Below are positions 1-5,436 of a stretch of 5,436 bases of DNA, piece by piece. The notes under the pieces were generated by a model that saw only the letters and a program-made list of their open reading frames with translations, was not told where the DNA came from and did not search any database. A program made the translations under genes and the position numbers. Positions within the stretch are counted from its first letter, which is position 1, and the number at the start of each line of letters is the position of its first letter. Origin of the DNA: Sulfurospirillum sp. (lineage in GTDB: Bacteria > Campylobacterota > Campylobacteria > Campylobacterales > QNZT01); assembly GCA_003978455.1 (NCBI GenBank), contig QNZT01000027.1, positions 1-5,436 on the forward strand, read 5' to 3'.

Positions 1-100
1 CTTCAGCTTCTACCGCTGCGATCTCCTTTTCAAGACGCTCTCTCTCCTGCAACAGTTTTTCTCTGAAATAGTCCAGATCCAGATCATCTCTTTTGGGCAT
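1..100 (-). CDS. Partial CDS (N-terminus), possible DksA/TraR-family zinc-finger regulator
   Basis: The first 33 codons of a gene that runs off the left edge of the window. The start is well supported: an AAGGAG Shine-Dalgarno sequence (complement of 106-111) sits 5 nt before the ATG at 100-98. The visible peptide begins MPKRDDLDLDYFREKLL and continues as a charged helix rich in Glu, Arg and Leu (residues 11-33), probably coiled coil. A short acidic start followed by a long helical hairpin is what DksA/TraR-type proteins of Campylobacterota look like; these bind RNA polymerase through its secondary channel and carry a C-terminal four-cysteine zinc finger. That zinc finger would lie outside the window, so the family call is inference from the N-terminal style only. 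The gene lies 50 bp downstream of the TAXI gene on the same strand with no visible terminator between them, so co-transcription is plausible. That a gene exists is fairly sure; its identity is weak. Confidence 0.6.
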   Translation of the reverse strand, partial: MPKRDDLDLDYFREKLLQERERLEKEIAAVEAE

Positions 101-150
101 GCTTACTCCTTGGCTTTCGTTTTGTTCATGATAACATAAGGGGGATAATT

Positions 151-1506
151 TTATGCACCCGTCGGACTCTCACTATCACGTTTCCACTCGCTCGATATCG
201 TTTTGGCCAGCTTGTGGTAATCGATGCGTTTTTGCAATGCTTCCAGGATATGGACAATCTGGTTTTGCAGGGTGTAGAACTCTTCCATATGGATGGCGGG
301 GATATCCTCCTGCTGGCGGACGCGCTCCAGCACTTTTTGCAGTTCATCCTTTCTCGCCTGCGCCTCTTCGGGTGAAAGTTTGTCGATGCCGGTATCGATC
401 TCGTTCACTTTGTCATACCAGCGGATCACTTTACGGCGGCTGTACCAGTGTCTGGTCGGCTGGATCACTTCGACAAAAAAGGCAAAGACGGTGATCAGCG
501 GCAGCAGGATCAGCAGGGCAAATTTGTTGAGTTTGTTCAGACTCTGGGCGCTCCAGAAGTCGAAGTTCTCTTCAAAATAGTTTGTCGGCTGCTGAAAATA
601 GCGCGCTGCTGCCGGATGGAGCAGTTTTGCCAGCCCCGCACTGTTGGGAAATGTTCCCTCCTCCGCAAAAATCCCCGCCCTCCGGTGTACCTTTTGCACC
701 ACTTTCATCATGAGACGGACGATCTCGTCATCGGCATAACGGGTCATCAGGAGTGTCGATTTTGCCAGCAGGGTATGGGATCGGCTCGGAATCCCGCGCG
801 GCAGATCAAATCCGCCCTTTTCCAGCCGCACGATGTGAAAATCCTCCCCCTGTTTGAGAAAATACTGGCGATATGACGCCGCACTTTGAAAATCAAATAG
901 ACGGATATCCTCTTCATGAAGGAGCTTTTGCACCAGCTTTGCATCAGCAGAAGCGATATAAAACATCGCATCGATAGCCCCTTTTTCCAGTGCCGTTGCG
1001 GCTTCATGATTTCCCAGCGGCAGCAGTTTTGTATTGTTCGCATCGATCCCTGCGGCAAAAAGAAGCCGTTTGGCTACAGTGTAGATACCGCTTCGGGGAT
1101 TTCCCACCGCCACACTTTTACCGCGAAACGCACCCAGACGATCCGCCCCCGCACCGCGGTAAAAGATCCAAACCGGCTCATATGCGACATTGGCAAGCGC
1201 ATAAAGCGGCTGCTTTGTGCCGGCATATTCGTTTTCAAAACCGCTCTGCATCAGGGCAAAATCAACCTTTCCGCTCTGCAACTTCTCCAGTGCATCGAGA
1301 GATCCCTCCGTCGGAACGATACGAAGTTCGACATCCGACTTTGCCAGCAGTTTTTTATACGCGTTTGCATAAAAATAGTACGCACCCTCGGTACTCCCCG
1401 TGGCGATAGAGATATGGTGCGGATGACTCGCACGGTCGATCAACACAAAAAAGAGCGGTATCAACAACATGAATAAAAGCAATGCAATAAATTTAATAGT
1501 TTTCAT
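151..1506 (-). CDS. TAXI-family (TRAP-type) solute-binding protein, membrane-anchored with cytoplasmic tail
   Basis: A 451-residue protein of the TAXI (TRAP-associated extracytoplasmic immunogenic) solute-binding type. Residues about 5-24 form a hydrophobic segment with no lipobox or clear signal-peptidase site, so it probably stays as an anchor. The binding domain follows: the hallmark IATGSTEGAYYFYANAYKKL (residues 33-52), a VDFALMQSG segment (81-89), a GKSVAVGNPRSG segment (129-140) and LGNHEAATALEKGAIDAMF (164-182). A second strong membrane segment spans about 329-349, followed by a basic stretch (HWYSRRK) and about 90 charged residues, probably coiled coil, predicted to be cytoplasmic. 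Classical TAXI receptors are about 320 residues and lack this tail. No TRAP membrane subunit (DctM/DctQ-like) is in the window, so the ligand and a transport role are unknown. The start ATG has AAGG about 8 nt upstream. Transcribed divergently from hipB. Confidence 0.88.
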   Translation of the reverse strand: MKTIKFIALLLFMLLIPLFFVLIDRASHPHHISIATGSTEGAYYFYANAYKKLLAKSDVELRIVPTEGSLDALEKLQSGKVDFALMQSGFENEYAGTKQPLYALANVAYEPVWIFYRGAGADRLGAFRGKSVAVGNPRSGIYTVAKRLLFAAGIDANNTKLLPLGNHEAATALEKGAIDAMFYIASADAKLVQKLLHEEDIRLFDFQSAASYRQYFLKQGEDFHIVRLEKGGFDLPRGIPSRSHTLLAKSTLLMTRYADDEIVRLMMKVVQKVHRRAGIFAEEGTFPNSAGLAKLLHPAAARYFQQPTNYFEENFDFWSAQSLNKLNKFALLILLPLITVFAFFVEVIQPTRHWYSRRKVIRWYDKVNEIDTGIDKLSPEEAQARKDELQKVLERVRQQEDIPAIHMEEFYTLQNQIVHILEALQKRIDYHKLAKTISSEWKRDSESPTGA

Positions 1507-1526
1507 GAAATAGCCTTACTATTAAG

Positions 1527-1537
1527 ATAATATCATA
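1527..1537 (-). promoter_or_regulatory. Possible -10 region for the TAXI gene
   Basis: Read on the minus strand, TATGAT (complement of 1532-1537) and an overlapping TATTAT (complement of 1527-1532) lie about 20-30 nt upstream of the TAXI start codon. Either could serve as a -10 hexamer; no convincing -35 box is seen, which is common for sigma-70 promoters in Campylobacterota. The DNA here is AT-rich, so chance matches are likely. Confidence 0.3.
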
Positions 1538-1580
1538 ATTCTTACTTTTTCGCCAAAAATATAACTTCATCAAGCCCTTG

Positions 1581-1586
1581 TATAAT
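1581..1586 (+). promoter_or_regulatory. TATAAT box, candidate upstream promoter (P1) of hipBA
   Basis: A perfect TATAAT, preceded by TTG, lies 138 nt upstream of the hipB start. Initiation would be expected near 1592-1594, immediately before the first operator-like box at 1597. No clear -35 hexamer is present. A transcript from here would have a leader of about 130 nt containing both inverted-repeat pairs. Confidence 0.4.
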
Positions 1587-1596
1587 CCTAAAAAAG

Positions 1597-1640
1597 CAGT
1601 ATTTTACAAATTTTCTTTCCTAAGACAATGTAAAATACTA
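1597..1640. promoter_or_regulatory. Inverted-repeat pair 1 (boxes 1 and 2), putative HipB operator
   Basis: Box 1 is CAGTATTTTACA (1597-1608, plus). Box 2 is TGTAAAATACTA (1629-1640), which reads TAGTATTTTACA on the minus strand. The inner 11 bases (1598-1608 and 1629-1639) are perfect inverted complements, with a 20-bp spacer and box centres 32 bp apart, about three helical turns. Related boxes recur at 1647-1689. HipB-type antitoxins bind inverted repeats upstream of their own operon, so an operator is the natural reading; binding is inferred. The E. coli hip operator motif (TATCC-N8-GGATA) is not present, so specificity would differ. Confidence 0.6.
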
Positions 1641-1646
1641 CAATTC

Positions 1647-1689
1647 CAGTATTTAAGTAAATTTTTCATTTTGTCGATGTATAATACTG
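1647..1689. promoter_or_regulatory. Inverted-repeat pair 2 (boxes 3 and 4), putative HipB operator overlapping a -10 box
   Basis: Box 4, read on the minus strand (complement of 1678-1689), is CAGTATTATACA and matches box 1 at 11 of 12 positions. Box 3 (1647-1658, plus) is CAGTATTTAAGT and is degenerate, sharing the first eight bases. Their centres are 31 bp apart, almost the same geometry as pair 1. Box 4 covers the TATAAT at 1680-1685, so a protein bound there would block initiation directly. Confidence 0.52.
1680..1685 (+). promoter_or_regulatory. TATAAT box, candidate proximal promoter (P2) of hipBA
   Basis: A perfect TATAAT lies 38 nt before the hipB start codon, so initiation near 1692 would give a leader of about 32 nt. 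There is no recognisable -35 hexamer; the upstream DNA is T-rich (1661-1672), as in many Campylobacterota promoters. It is embedded in operator box 4. Confidence 0.55.
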
Positions 1690-1723
1690 TAAAGGTAGAA
1701 TTAATAAAGACGAAGGATCTTTC

Positions 1724-1990
1724 ATGGCTAAACGAGTTAAAGCACTTCCCACTCCGAAACAGGAGGGGTTTTTAACCAAAGAGCTTCTGGGACAGTTCAT
1801 CCGGGCAAGGCGTACACAGGAGGGGTTGAAGATGCACGATGTGGCGATGCTGTGCGGTATCTCCATCGCCACACTGACCAATATCGAAAAAGCGGAAGCG
1901 AGTGTCCGCATAGATACGGCACTTCATGTAGCCCAGATGCTGGGTATAAAGATCATGGTGGAGCCGTGGCAAGTGGCACATGGCGGCTAA
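1724..1990 (+). CDS. hipB: HipB-like antitoxin, XRE-family helix-turn-helix DNA-binding protein
   Basis: An 88-residue protein, the same length as E. coli HipB. Residues about 21-76 form a Cro/CI-type (HTH_3) domain: a first helix LLGQFIRARRTQEG (21-34), a second helix around MHDVAMLCG (37-45), and a recognition helix SIATLTNIEKA (47-57), followed by the usual helix TALHVAQMLG. In HipBA systems the antitoxin dimer binds the operator, represses the operon and holds HipA in an inactive complex. The start is supported by AAGGA (1713-1717) 6 nt before the ATG. Its last 11 bases overlap the start of hipA, indicating one transcript with translational coupling. The upstream inverted-repeat boxes (1597-1689) are its probable binding sites. 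Partnership with HipA makes the antitoxin role likely, though the sequence alone shows only a DNA-binding domain. Confidence 0.9.
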   Translation: MAKRVKALPTPKQEGFLTKELLGQFIRARRTQEGLKMHDVAMLCGISIATLTNIEKAEASVRIDTALHVAQMLGIKIMVEPWQVAHGG

Positions 1991-3242
1991 GCTAAGCGTC
2001 TTTTACAAAGATCAGAAAGTCGGCATCATCCAGGTCGACAGCAAAACAGAGCATTTTGCATTTGCCTATACCCATGCGTGGCGGCAAAACGGCTTTGAGA
2101 TCTCACCCCATATCCCTTTCGATACCCCTGCAACCTCCGCAAGTATCAAAAAGTTTCTCGACAATCTCCTGCCCGAAGGACGGGCACTCGATATCTTCAG
2201 CCTCTTTTTTCAAGTCACTAAAAACAACACCCTCGCCATCACCCGTGAGATAGGCAACGAAACTTCCGGTGCCCTCACCTTTTTCGACGACCGGGCTGAA
2301 CGTGTCACTACCAGTGAACGCAAGATCAAAGAGATCGAACTTACAGAGCGTATCCGTACCGAAGACCCCGTCAGACTCATCATCTGGGACGGCAAACCGC
2401 GTCTGAGTGTTGCAGGCGTACAGGACAAACTTCCCGTCATCTACCGCAACGGAGCCTACAGCTTTGGCGAAGGGAAACTGGCATCGACACATATTCTCAA
2501 GTTTGAAACCGACAGGCAGCGCCACCTCATCATCAATGAGTACATCTGCATGAAACTGGCACACGCCGCCGGGCTGGAGGCGGCGGAAGTGGAGATCAAA
2601 CATTTCGGTGACAAACCCGCCCTGCTTGTGACGCGCTTCGACCGCAAACGCATCTCGGACGAGGAGATAGAGCGGCTCCATATCATCGACGGATGCCAGG
2701 CACTTGACCTGCCCCCGACACACAAATACGAACGCAACATGGGCACAGGGAAACGTGTCGAAGCCGTACGCGAAGGGGTGAGTTTCCAAAAACTGTTTGC
2801 CTTCAGCAACCGCTGCGCCAATCCGATCAAAACAAAACTTCAGATCCTACAGTGGGCATTTTTCAACCTCATCATCTCCAACGCCGATGCACACGGCAAA
2901 AATATCTCCTTTTTCGCCGGCAAAAACGGCTACACCCTCACCCCGTTTTACGATATGGTCTGCATCGCCATGTATCCGGAGTTTGAACAGCAGCTTTCGA
3001 TGGGCTACGGCGACAACTTCAGCACCGACATTCAAAAAAGAGACATCGAAGCGATGTGTGAGCAGTGCGACATCAACCCGAAACTGGCATTTAAAGAGCT
3101 AAAAAACATGGCAAATCGCGTCTTAAAAGCAGTCGAAGAGCACCACTTTCATGAAGCTGCAACGGGAGAAGAGGAGAAAGCATTTGTGAAGGAGATGGTA
3201 AAACAGATTCGTGAAAGAGCGGAAAGATATTCAGCGATTTAG
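1980..3242 (+). CDS. hipA: HipA-family serine/threonine kinase toxin
   Basis: A 420-residue HipA-type kinase (E. coli HipA has 440). Residues 1-104 are the HipA N-terminal subdomain, including the conserved FLDNLLPEGRA block (59-69) and a SGALTFF strand (96-102). The kinase part carries LSVAGVQDK (142-150), the loop equivalent to the one holding the autophosphorylated Ser150 of E. coli HipA (here Ser143); HILK with Lys174 for ATP; TRFDRK (218-223); LHIIDGCQALDLP (233-245); the catalytic NADAHGKN (301-308, Asp303, Asn308); and FYDMV with metal-binding Asp325. All expected catalytic residues are present, so the enzyme looks active. E. coli HipA phosphorylates glutamyl-tRNA synthetase and induces persistence; the target here is unknown. 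There is no good Shine-Dalgarno sequence before the ATG, which overlaps hipB by 11 bp, so translation probably depends on coupling. Its last 12 bp overlap the convergent methyltransferase gene. Confidence 0.93.
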   Translation: MAAKLSVFYKDQKVGIIQVDSKTEHFAFAYTHAWRQNGFEISPHIPFDTPATSASIKKFLDNLLPEGRALDIFSLFFQVTKNNTLAITREIGNETSGALTFFDDRAERVTTSERKIKEIELTERIRTEDPVRLIIWDGKPRLSVAGVQDKLPVIYRNGAYSFGEGKLASTHILKFETDRQRHLIINEYICMKLAHAAGLEAAEVEIKHFGDKPALLVTRFDRKRISDEEIERLHIIDGCQALDLPPTHKYERNMGTGKRVEAVREGVSFQKLFAFSNRCANPIKTKLQILQWAFFNLIISNADAHGKNISFFAGKNGYTLTPFYDMVCIAMYPEFEQQLSMGYGDNFSTDIQKRDIEAMCEQCDINPKLAFKELKNMANRVLKAVEEHHFHEAATGEEEKAFVKEMVKQIRERAERYSAI

Positions 3243-4295
3243 GTGGATCTGTATATCTGTTTGATGATTTTTAATCATACCCTTTTCCGCCATTTCATAT
3301 GCACCTACACCCGCTTTTATAAGACTCTTTTTGATCTCTTTTGCCAGATGGTATGCCAGAAGTGGCGGTACGGCATTGCCTACCATCTTATAACCGGCTG
3401 TCAGATTTTTATAGTAAAAGATATGGGTATCGGGGAAAGTCTGAATACGCGCACACTCACGAACAGAGAGCCTCCGGTAGAGATGCTCCTTTTCAGGGAC
3501 AAAGATACGCTTATCCTTCTCAACGAGTATCATCCTGGGAGCCTGCGGATGTATCGGTGCATGCCGTCCTCCTGCCTGGATTGTAAAAGATGGCTCATCC
3601 CAGGCTCTTACACGGTTTCTCGACATATAAATCGATGAAAATCCTCCCGTCATATATTCATGATTTGGAACCTGACACTTCTCGCCGTTTGTATATGTTT
3701 TCTTTTCGGCAGGAAGTGCACTATTCCTTAAGTCCCAAATCGCATCTTTGAGAAACTGTTTATCAGCAACAGGATTCGGAAACTGAAAATCAACCCCCAG
3801 ATCTTCCCGCATACCGACAAAAAAGAGACGTTTTCGATCTTGCGGTACCTGATAATCGTGGGCATTTAACAACTTTATCGAGAGCCTGTATCCACTTTTT
3901 GCAAAGTGTGCTTTGATATTTTCGAGCGCGTTTTTATGACGTTTTGCCAGCATGCCGGAGACATTTTCTGCCAGAAAAAAGAGCGGCTTTTTTGCCCGTA
4001 AAATACGTATAAACTCAAAAAAGAGCTGCCCCCTGTGATCTTCTATACCCTTGAGTTTTCCTGCCTCACTCCAGCTTTGGCACGGCGGTCCTCCGATCAA
4101 GCCGATGGCATCGGGGATTTCATGATCTTCGATCTGTACGATACTTCGCCGATCAAGTACTGTATACGGGAAATTTTTCGCATATGTCTCCCATATCTCT
4201 TTATCATACTCATTTGCCCATAGTGTCTGAAAACCAGCCATCTCAAATCCGAGATCCAAACCGCCTGCACCGGAAAAAAGTGATATGAGATTCAT
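3231..4295 (-). CDS. Type II DNA (cytosine-5) methyltransferase, HaeIII/NgoPII-like (probably GGCC)
   Basis: A 354-residue C5-cytosine methyltransferase with all key motifs in order: motif I LISLFSGAGGLDLGF (3-17, AdoMet binding); motif IV GGPPCQSW (68-75, catalytic Cys72); motif VI AENVSGM (109-115); motif VIII QDRKRLFFVGMR (152-163); a target-recognition region about 195-260 including SRNRVRAWDEPSFTIQ (225-240); YRRLSVRECARIQTFPD (273-289); and motif X YKMVGNAVPPLLAYHLAKEI (302-321). From memory it resembles M.HaeIII and M.NgoPII closely throughout, so GGCC methylation, protecting host DNA from the partner endonuclease, is the best guess. The part of the recognition loop reading GGRHAPIHPQ differs from my memory of those enzymes (SGRQCQLHPQ), leaving some doubt on specificity. 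Residues from about 330 (GVGAYEMAEKG onwards) extend past the usual end. AAGG lies 7 nt before the ATG. The start overlaps the endonuclease stop by ATGA. Confidence 0.95.
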   Translation of the reverse strand: MNLISLFSGAGGLDLGFEMAGFQTLWANEYDKEIWETYAKNFPYTVLDRRSIVQIEDHEIPDAIGLIGGPPCQSWSEAGKLKGIEDHRGQLFFEFIRILRAKKPLFFLAENVSGMLAKRHKNALENIKAHFAKSGYRLSIKLLNAHDYQVPQDRKRLFFVGMREDLGVDFQFPNPVADKQFLKDAIWDLRNSALPAEKKTYTNGEKCQVPNHEYMTGGFSSIYMSRNRVRAWDEPSFTIQAGGRHAPIHPQAPRMILVEKDKRIFVPEKEHLYRRLSVRECARIQTFPDTHIFYYKNLTAGYKMVGNAVPPLLAYHLAKEIKKSLIKAGVGAYEMAEKGMIKNHQTDIQIHLNR

Positions 4296-5143
4296 CCGTT
4301 TACCTTGAAAATCAATAAGATTGCATCTATCAACTGTACAGGATTGTCAGGATTTTTGATTTTAACATCTTTGATTTCGAGATTGTGATTAACAGACTCT
4401 AAAAGCATCATCCTCTCCTCCTCACGGAACGAAGCAAATTTTTTCTTTGTCATCAATGCGATGAGCTGAAAAACTTTCATATCGTCATATTGATAAATAT
4501 ACTCAAAAACTTTATTGGGGTTTTGAATATGCCACATCCCTCGTATCCTCAGATCTGTGATCCCAAGAGGATCGATCCGCTTGACTTTTCCCAACTCTCT
4601 CGTATCTGTAAAATCTACATCCGGGATCGTCATAATACCTTCTGAGATAGTAGTTCTGATCTTTTCGTATACTTCATGACTGGCACAAAAACAGTCACCA
4701 TATACAAACCACAATGACTTAAGACGTCTCTTCTGAATATGCCCGATAGCATAAAGCATATCTTTTTCATCCCATATCTCACACTTTTTACACGCTTTGG
4801 TGATCATCGGGCTGTTTGCATAAAGTTTATCTTTGGGAAAAGAGCTGTTTAATGCGATAGCACTGTTTTTCGATTCTGTTTTCTTAACTTCGACAGCATC
4901 ACCGTTTTTCAGAATCAGATCCGGGGGATTGTTTTTGTTACCTTCATAGGAAAATATCTTTTCATACTGTAAAAGACGCTTCTGAACATCCTCTACATCA
5001 AATGTACCGGCAAAAGCATCTTTGATATATGCTTCAAGACCTTCACCCATATTATTGGCACGATTGTTGCCACCTCTCACTTCAGTGATCTCAGTTTGGT
5101 AATAATCTGCTATGTTCATAAATGCCGTCAATAGACTTGCCAT
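4292..5143 (-). CDS. NgoPII-family Type II restriction endonuclease (probably GGCC)
   Basis: A 283-residue endonuclease of the NgoPII family, near the size I recall for R.NgoPII. The nuclease centre fits PD-(D/E)XK: PPD (73-75) and, after nine residues, EVKK (85-88), giving Asp75, Glu85 and Lys87 as predicted metal-binding and catalytic residues. Other blocks I recognise are NNRANNMGEGLEAYIKDAF (26-44), ALNSSFPKDKL (97-107), EIWDEKDMLYAIG (122-134), RIDPLGITDLRIRGMW (189-204) and EIKDVKIKNPDNPV (256-269). It should cut unmethylated GGCC, in balance with the methyltransferase encoded next. An in-frame ATG exists 12 codons upstream (5179), but GAGGA (complement of 5150-5154) lies 6 nt before the ATG at 5143, and the protein from there begins like the family, so the shorter form is preferred. 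It is the first gene of the operon, and its stop overlaps the methyltransferase start (ATGA, 4292-4295). Its DNA is AT-richer than hipA. Confidence 0.93.
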   Translation of the reverse strand: MASLLTAFMNIADYYQTEITEVRGGNNRANNMGEGLEAYIKDAFAGTFDVEDVQKRLLQYEKIFSYEGNKNNPPDLILKNGDAVEVKKTESKNSAIALNSSFPKDKLYANSPMITKACKKCEIWDEKDMLYAIGHIQKRRLKSLWFVYGDCFCASHEVYEKIRTTISEGIMTIPDVDFTDTRELGKVKRIDPLGITDLRIRGMWHIQNPNKVFEYIYQYDDMKVFQLIALMTKKKFASFREEERMMLLESVNHNLEIKDVKIKNPDNPVQLIDAILLIFKVNG

Positions 5144-5174
5144 AATCTTTCCTCTGTAACCAAAGAGATAAAAT

Positions 5175-5180
5175 ATCATA
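5175..5180 (-). promoter_or_regulatory. Candidate -10 box for the restriction-modification operon
   Basis: On the minus strand TATGAT (complement of 5175-5180) lies 31 nt upstream of the preferred endonuclease start, giving a leader of about 25 nt. TTGTTA lies 19 bp further upstream as a poor -35 candidate. If transcription starts here, the alternative upstream ATG at 5179 would not be in the message, which supports the start at 5143. No C-box-like repeat and no controller-protein gene is seen. Confidence 0.42.
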
Positions 5181-5217
5181 CTCTTGCTATAACTTGATTT
5201 AACAAAATCATTTACCC

Positions 5218-5381
5218 AGGAGTCTGTCGGATTTATGCCTGATCGGCTGCAAAATCTACTCTTTCGTCCTATTTTCAGCTCCTTTTCGTTAAATAGCTAC
5301 GGCTATTCGCCTCAAATGAGCCAAAAATATGCCTGAAAGATTGAATTTTTCGCTTCGATCGGACAAATCCGACAGACTCCT
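5218..5381. repeat. 164-bp palindromic element with perfect 17-bp terminal inverted repeats (MITE-like)
   Basis: The left end AGGAGTCTGTCGGATTT (5218-5234) is the exact reverse complement of the right end (5365-5381). The inner arms remain imperfectly complementary (for example GATCGG near 5241 with the CGATC near 5356, and CAGCTC with GAGCC near the middle) down to a central hairpin AATAGC-TACG-GCTATT (5292-5307). The centre of that hairpin, 5299.5, is exactly the centre of the terminal repeats, so the whole element is one symmetrical foldback. ATGCCTGA also occurs twice in direct orientation (5235-5242 and 5329-5336). No transposase or credible ORF lies inside. No target-site duplication is evident: the flanks are CATTTACCC on the left and AGTGTACAA on the right. 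Small size, terminal repeats and lack of coding capacity suggest a non-autonomous mobile or dispersed repeat; a structured RNA or a terminator for an unseen neighbour is also possible. Confidence 0.72.
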
Positions 5382-5436
5382 AGTGTACAAAAAGATTCTC
5401 AAAAGTTCAAAAAATATTACAAATCGAAATATTTTT

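Noticed and set aside
103..129. Eight-codon minus-strand ORF (MNKTKAKE) ending just before the start of the left-edge gene
   Set aside because: It has no Shine-Dalgarno sequence of its own, and its last codons are simply the AAGGAG ribosome binding site of the next gene; chance is the simpler reading.
916..1476. 186-codon plus-strand open frame opposite the TAXI gene
   Set aside because: The minus-strand TAXI protein explains this DNA; the plus-strand product is rich in Cys, Arg and His with no domain.
1597..1640. Reading inverted-repeat pair 1 as a rho-independent terminator
   Set aside because: The stem is almost all A-T with a 20-nt loop and no T-run directly after it, so termination is unlikely; an operator fits better.
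2103..2789. 228-codon minus-strand open frame opposite hipA
   Set aside because: It lies wholly inside a clearly recognised kinase gene and its translation shows no recognisable domain; it is a shadow frame.
4296..4420. Internal promoter for the methyltransferase at the end of the endonuclease gene
   Set aside because: A CTGACA-like sequence is seen on the minus strand, but no acceptable -10 hexamer lies at the right distance.
5144..5179. Upstream in-frame ATG giving a 12-residue N-terminal extension of the endonuclease
   Set aside because: No ribosome binding site precedes it, it falls inside the candidate -10 box, and a good GAGGA lies before the downstream ATG.
5382..5436. AT-rich tail at the right edge as an origin or promoter
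   Set aside because: It is A-rich with no repeated iterons, no clear -10 box and no gene in view, so there is nothing to support a call.

Overview
The window looks like a chromosomal segment from a Campylobacterota (Epsilonproteobacteria) organism of the Sulfurovum/Sulfurimonas type. This rests on impression: TATAAT-type promoters with no clear -35 box, AT-rich intergenic DNA beside GC-richer genes, and the style of the TAXI and DksA-like proteins. No rRNA or tRNA gene is present to confirm it.

Layout, left to right. (1) Positions 1-100, minus strand: the first 33 codons of a gene cut by the window edge, possibly a DksA/TraR-type zinc-finger regulator. (2) 151-1506, minus: a membrane-anchored TAXI-type solute-binding protein with a second membrane segment and a cytoplasmic tail. 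(3) 1507-1723: a divergent intergenic region with two TATAAT boxes and four copies of a 12-bp motif arranged as two inverted pairs, a likely autoregulatory operator. (4) 1724-3242, plus: a hipB-hipA toxin-antitoxin operon whose genes overlap by 11 bp. (5) 3231-5143, minus: a Type II restriction-modification operon, endonuclease first and C5-cytosine methyltransferase second, overlapping by ATGA. Both proteins resemble the NgoPII/HaeIII (GGCC) group. (6) 5144-5217: the promoter region of that operon. (7) 5218-5381: a 164-bp symmetrical palindrome with perfect 17-bp terminal inverted repeats, resembling a MITE. (8) 5382-5436: AT-rich DNA in which I see nothing.

Together, hipBA and the restriction-modification operon form a small two-module defence/stability island between ordinary chromosomal genes on the left and a palindromic element on the right. 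The two operons converge and their last genes overlap by 12 bp. The restriction operon is visibly more AT-rich than hipA and the TAXI gene, which fits separate acquisition. I found no tRNA, rRNA, CRISPR array, integrase or transposase gene. The system types are known. The least explained parts are the operator array, the 164-bp palindrome, and a change in the methyltransferase's target-recognition region.
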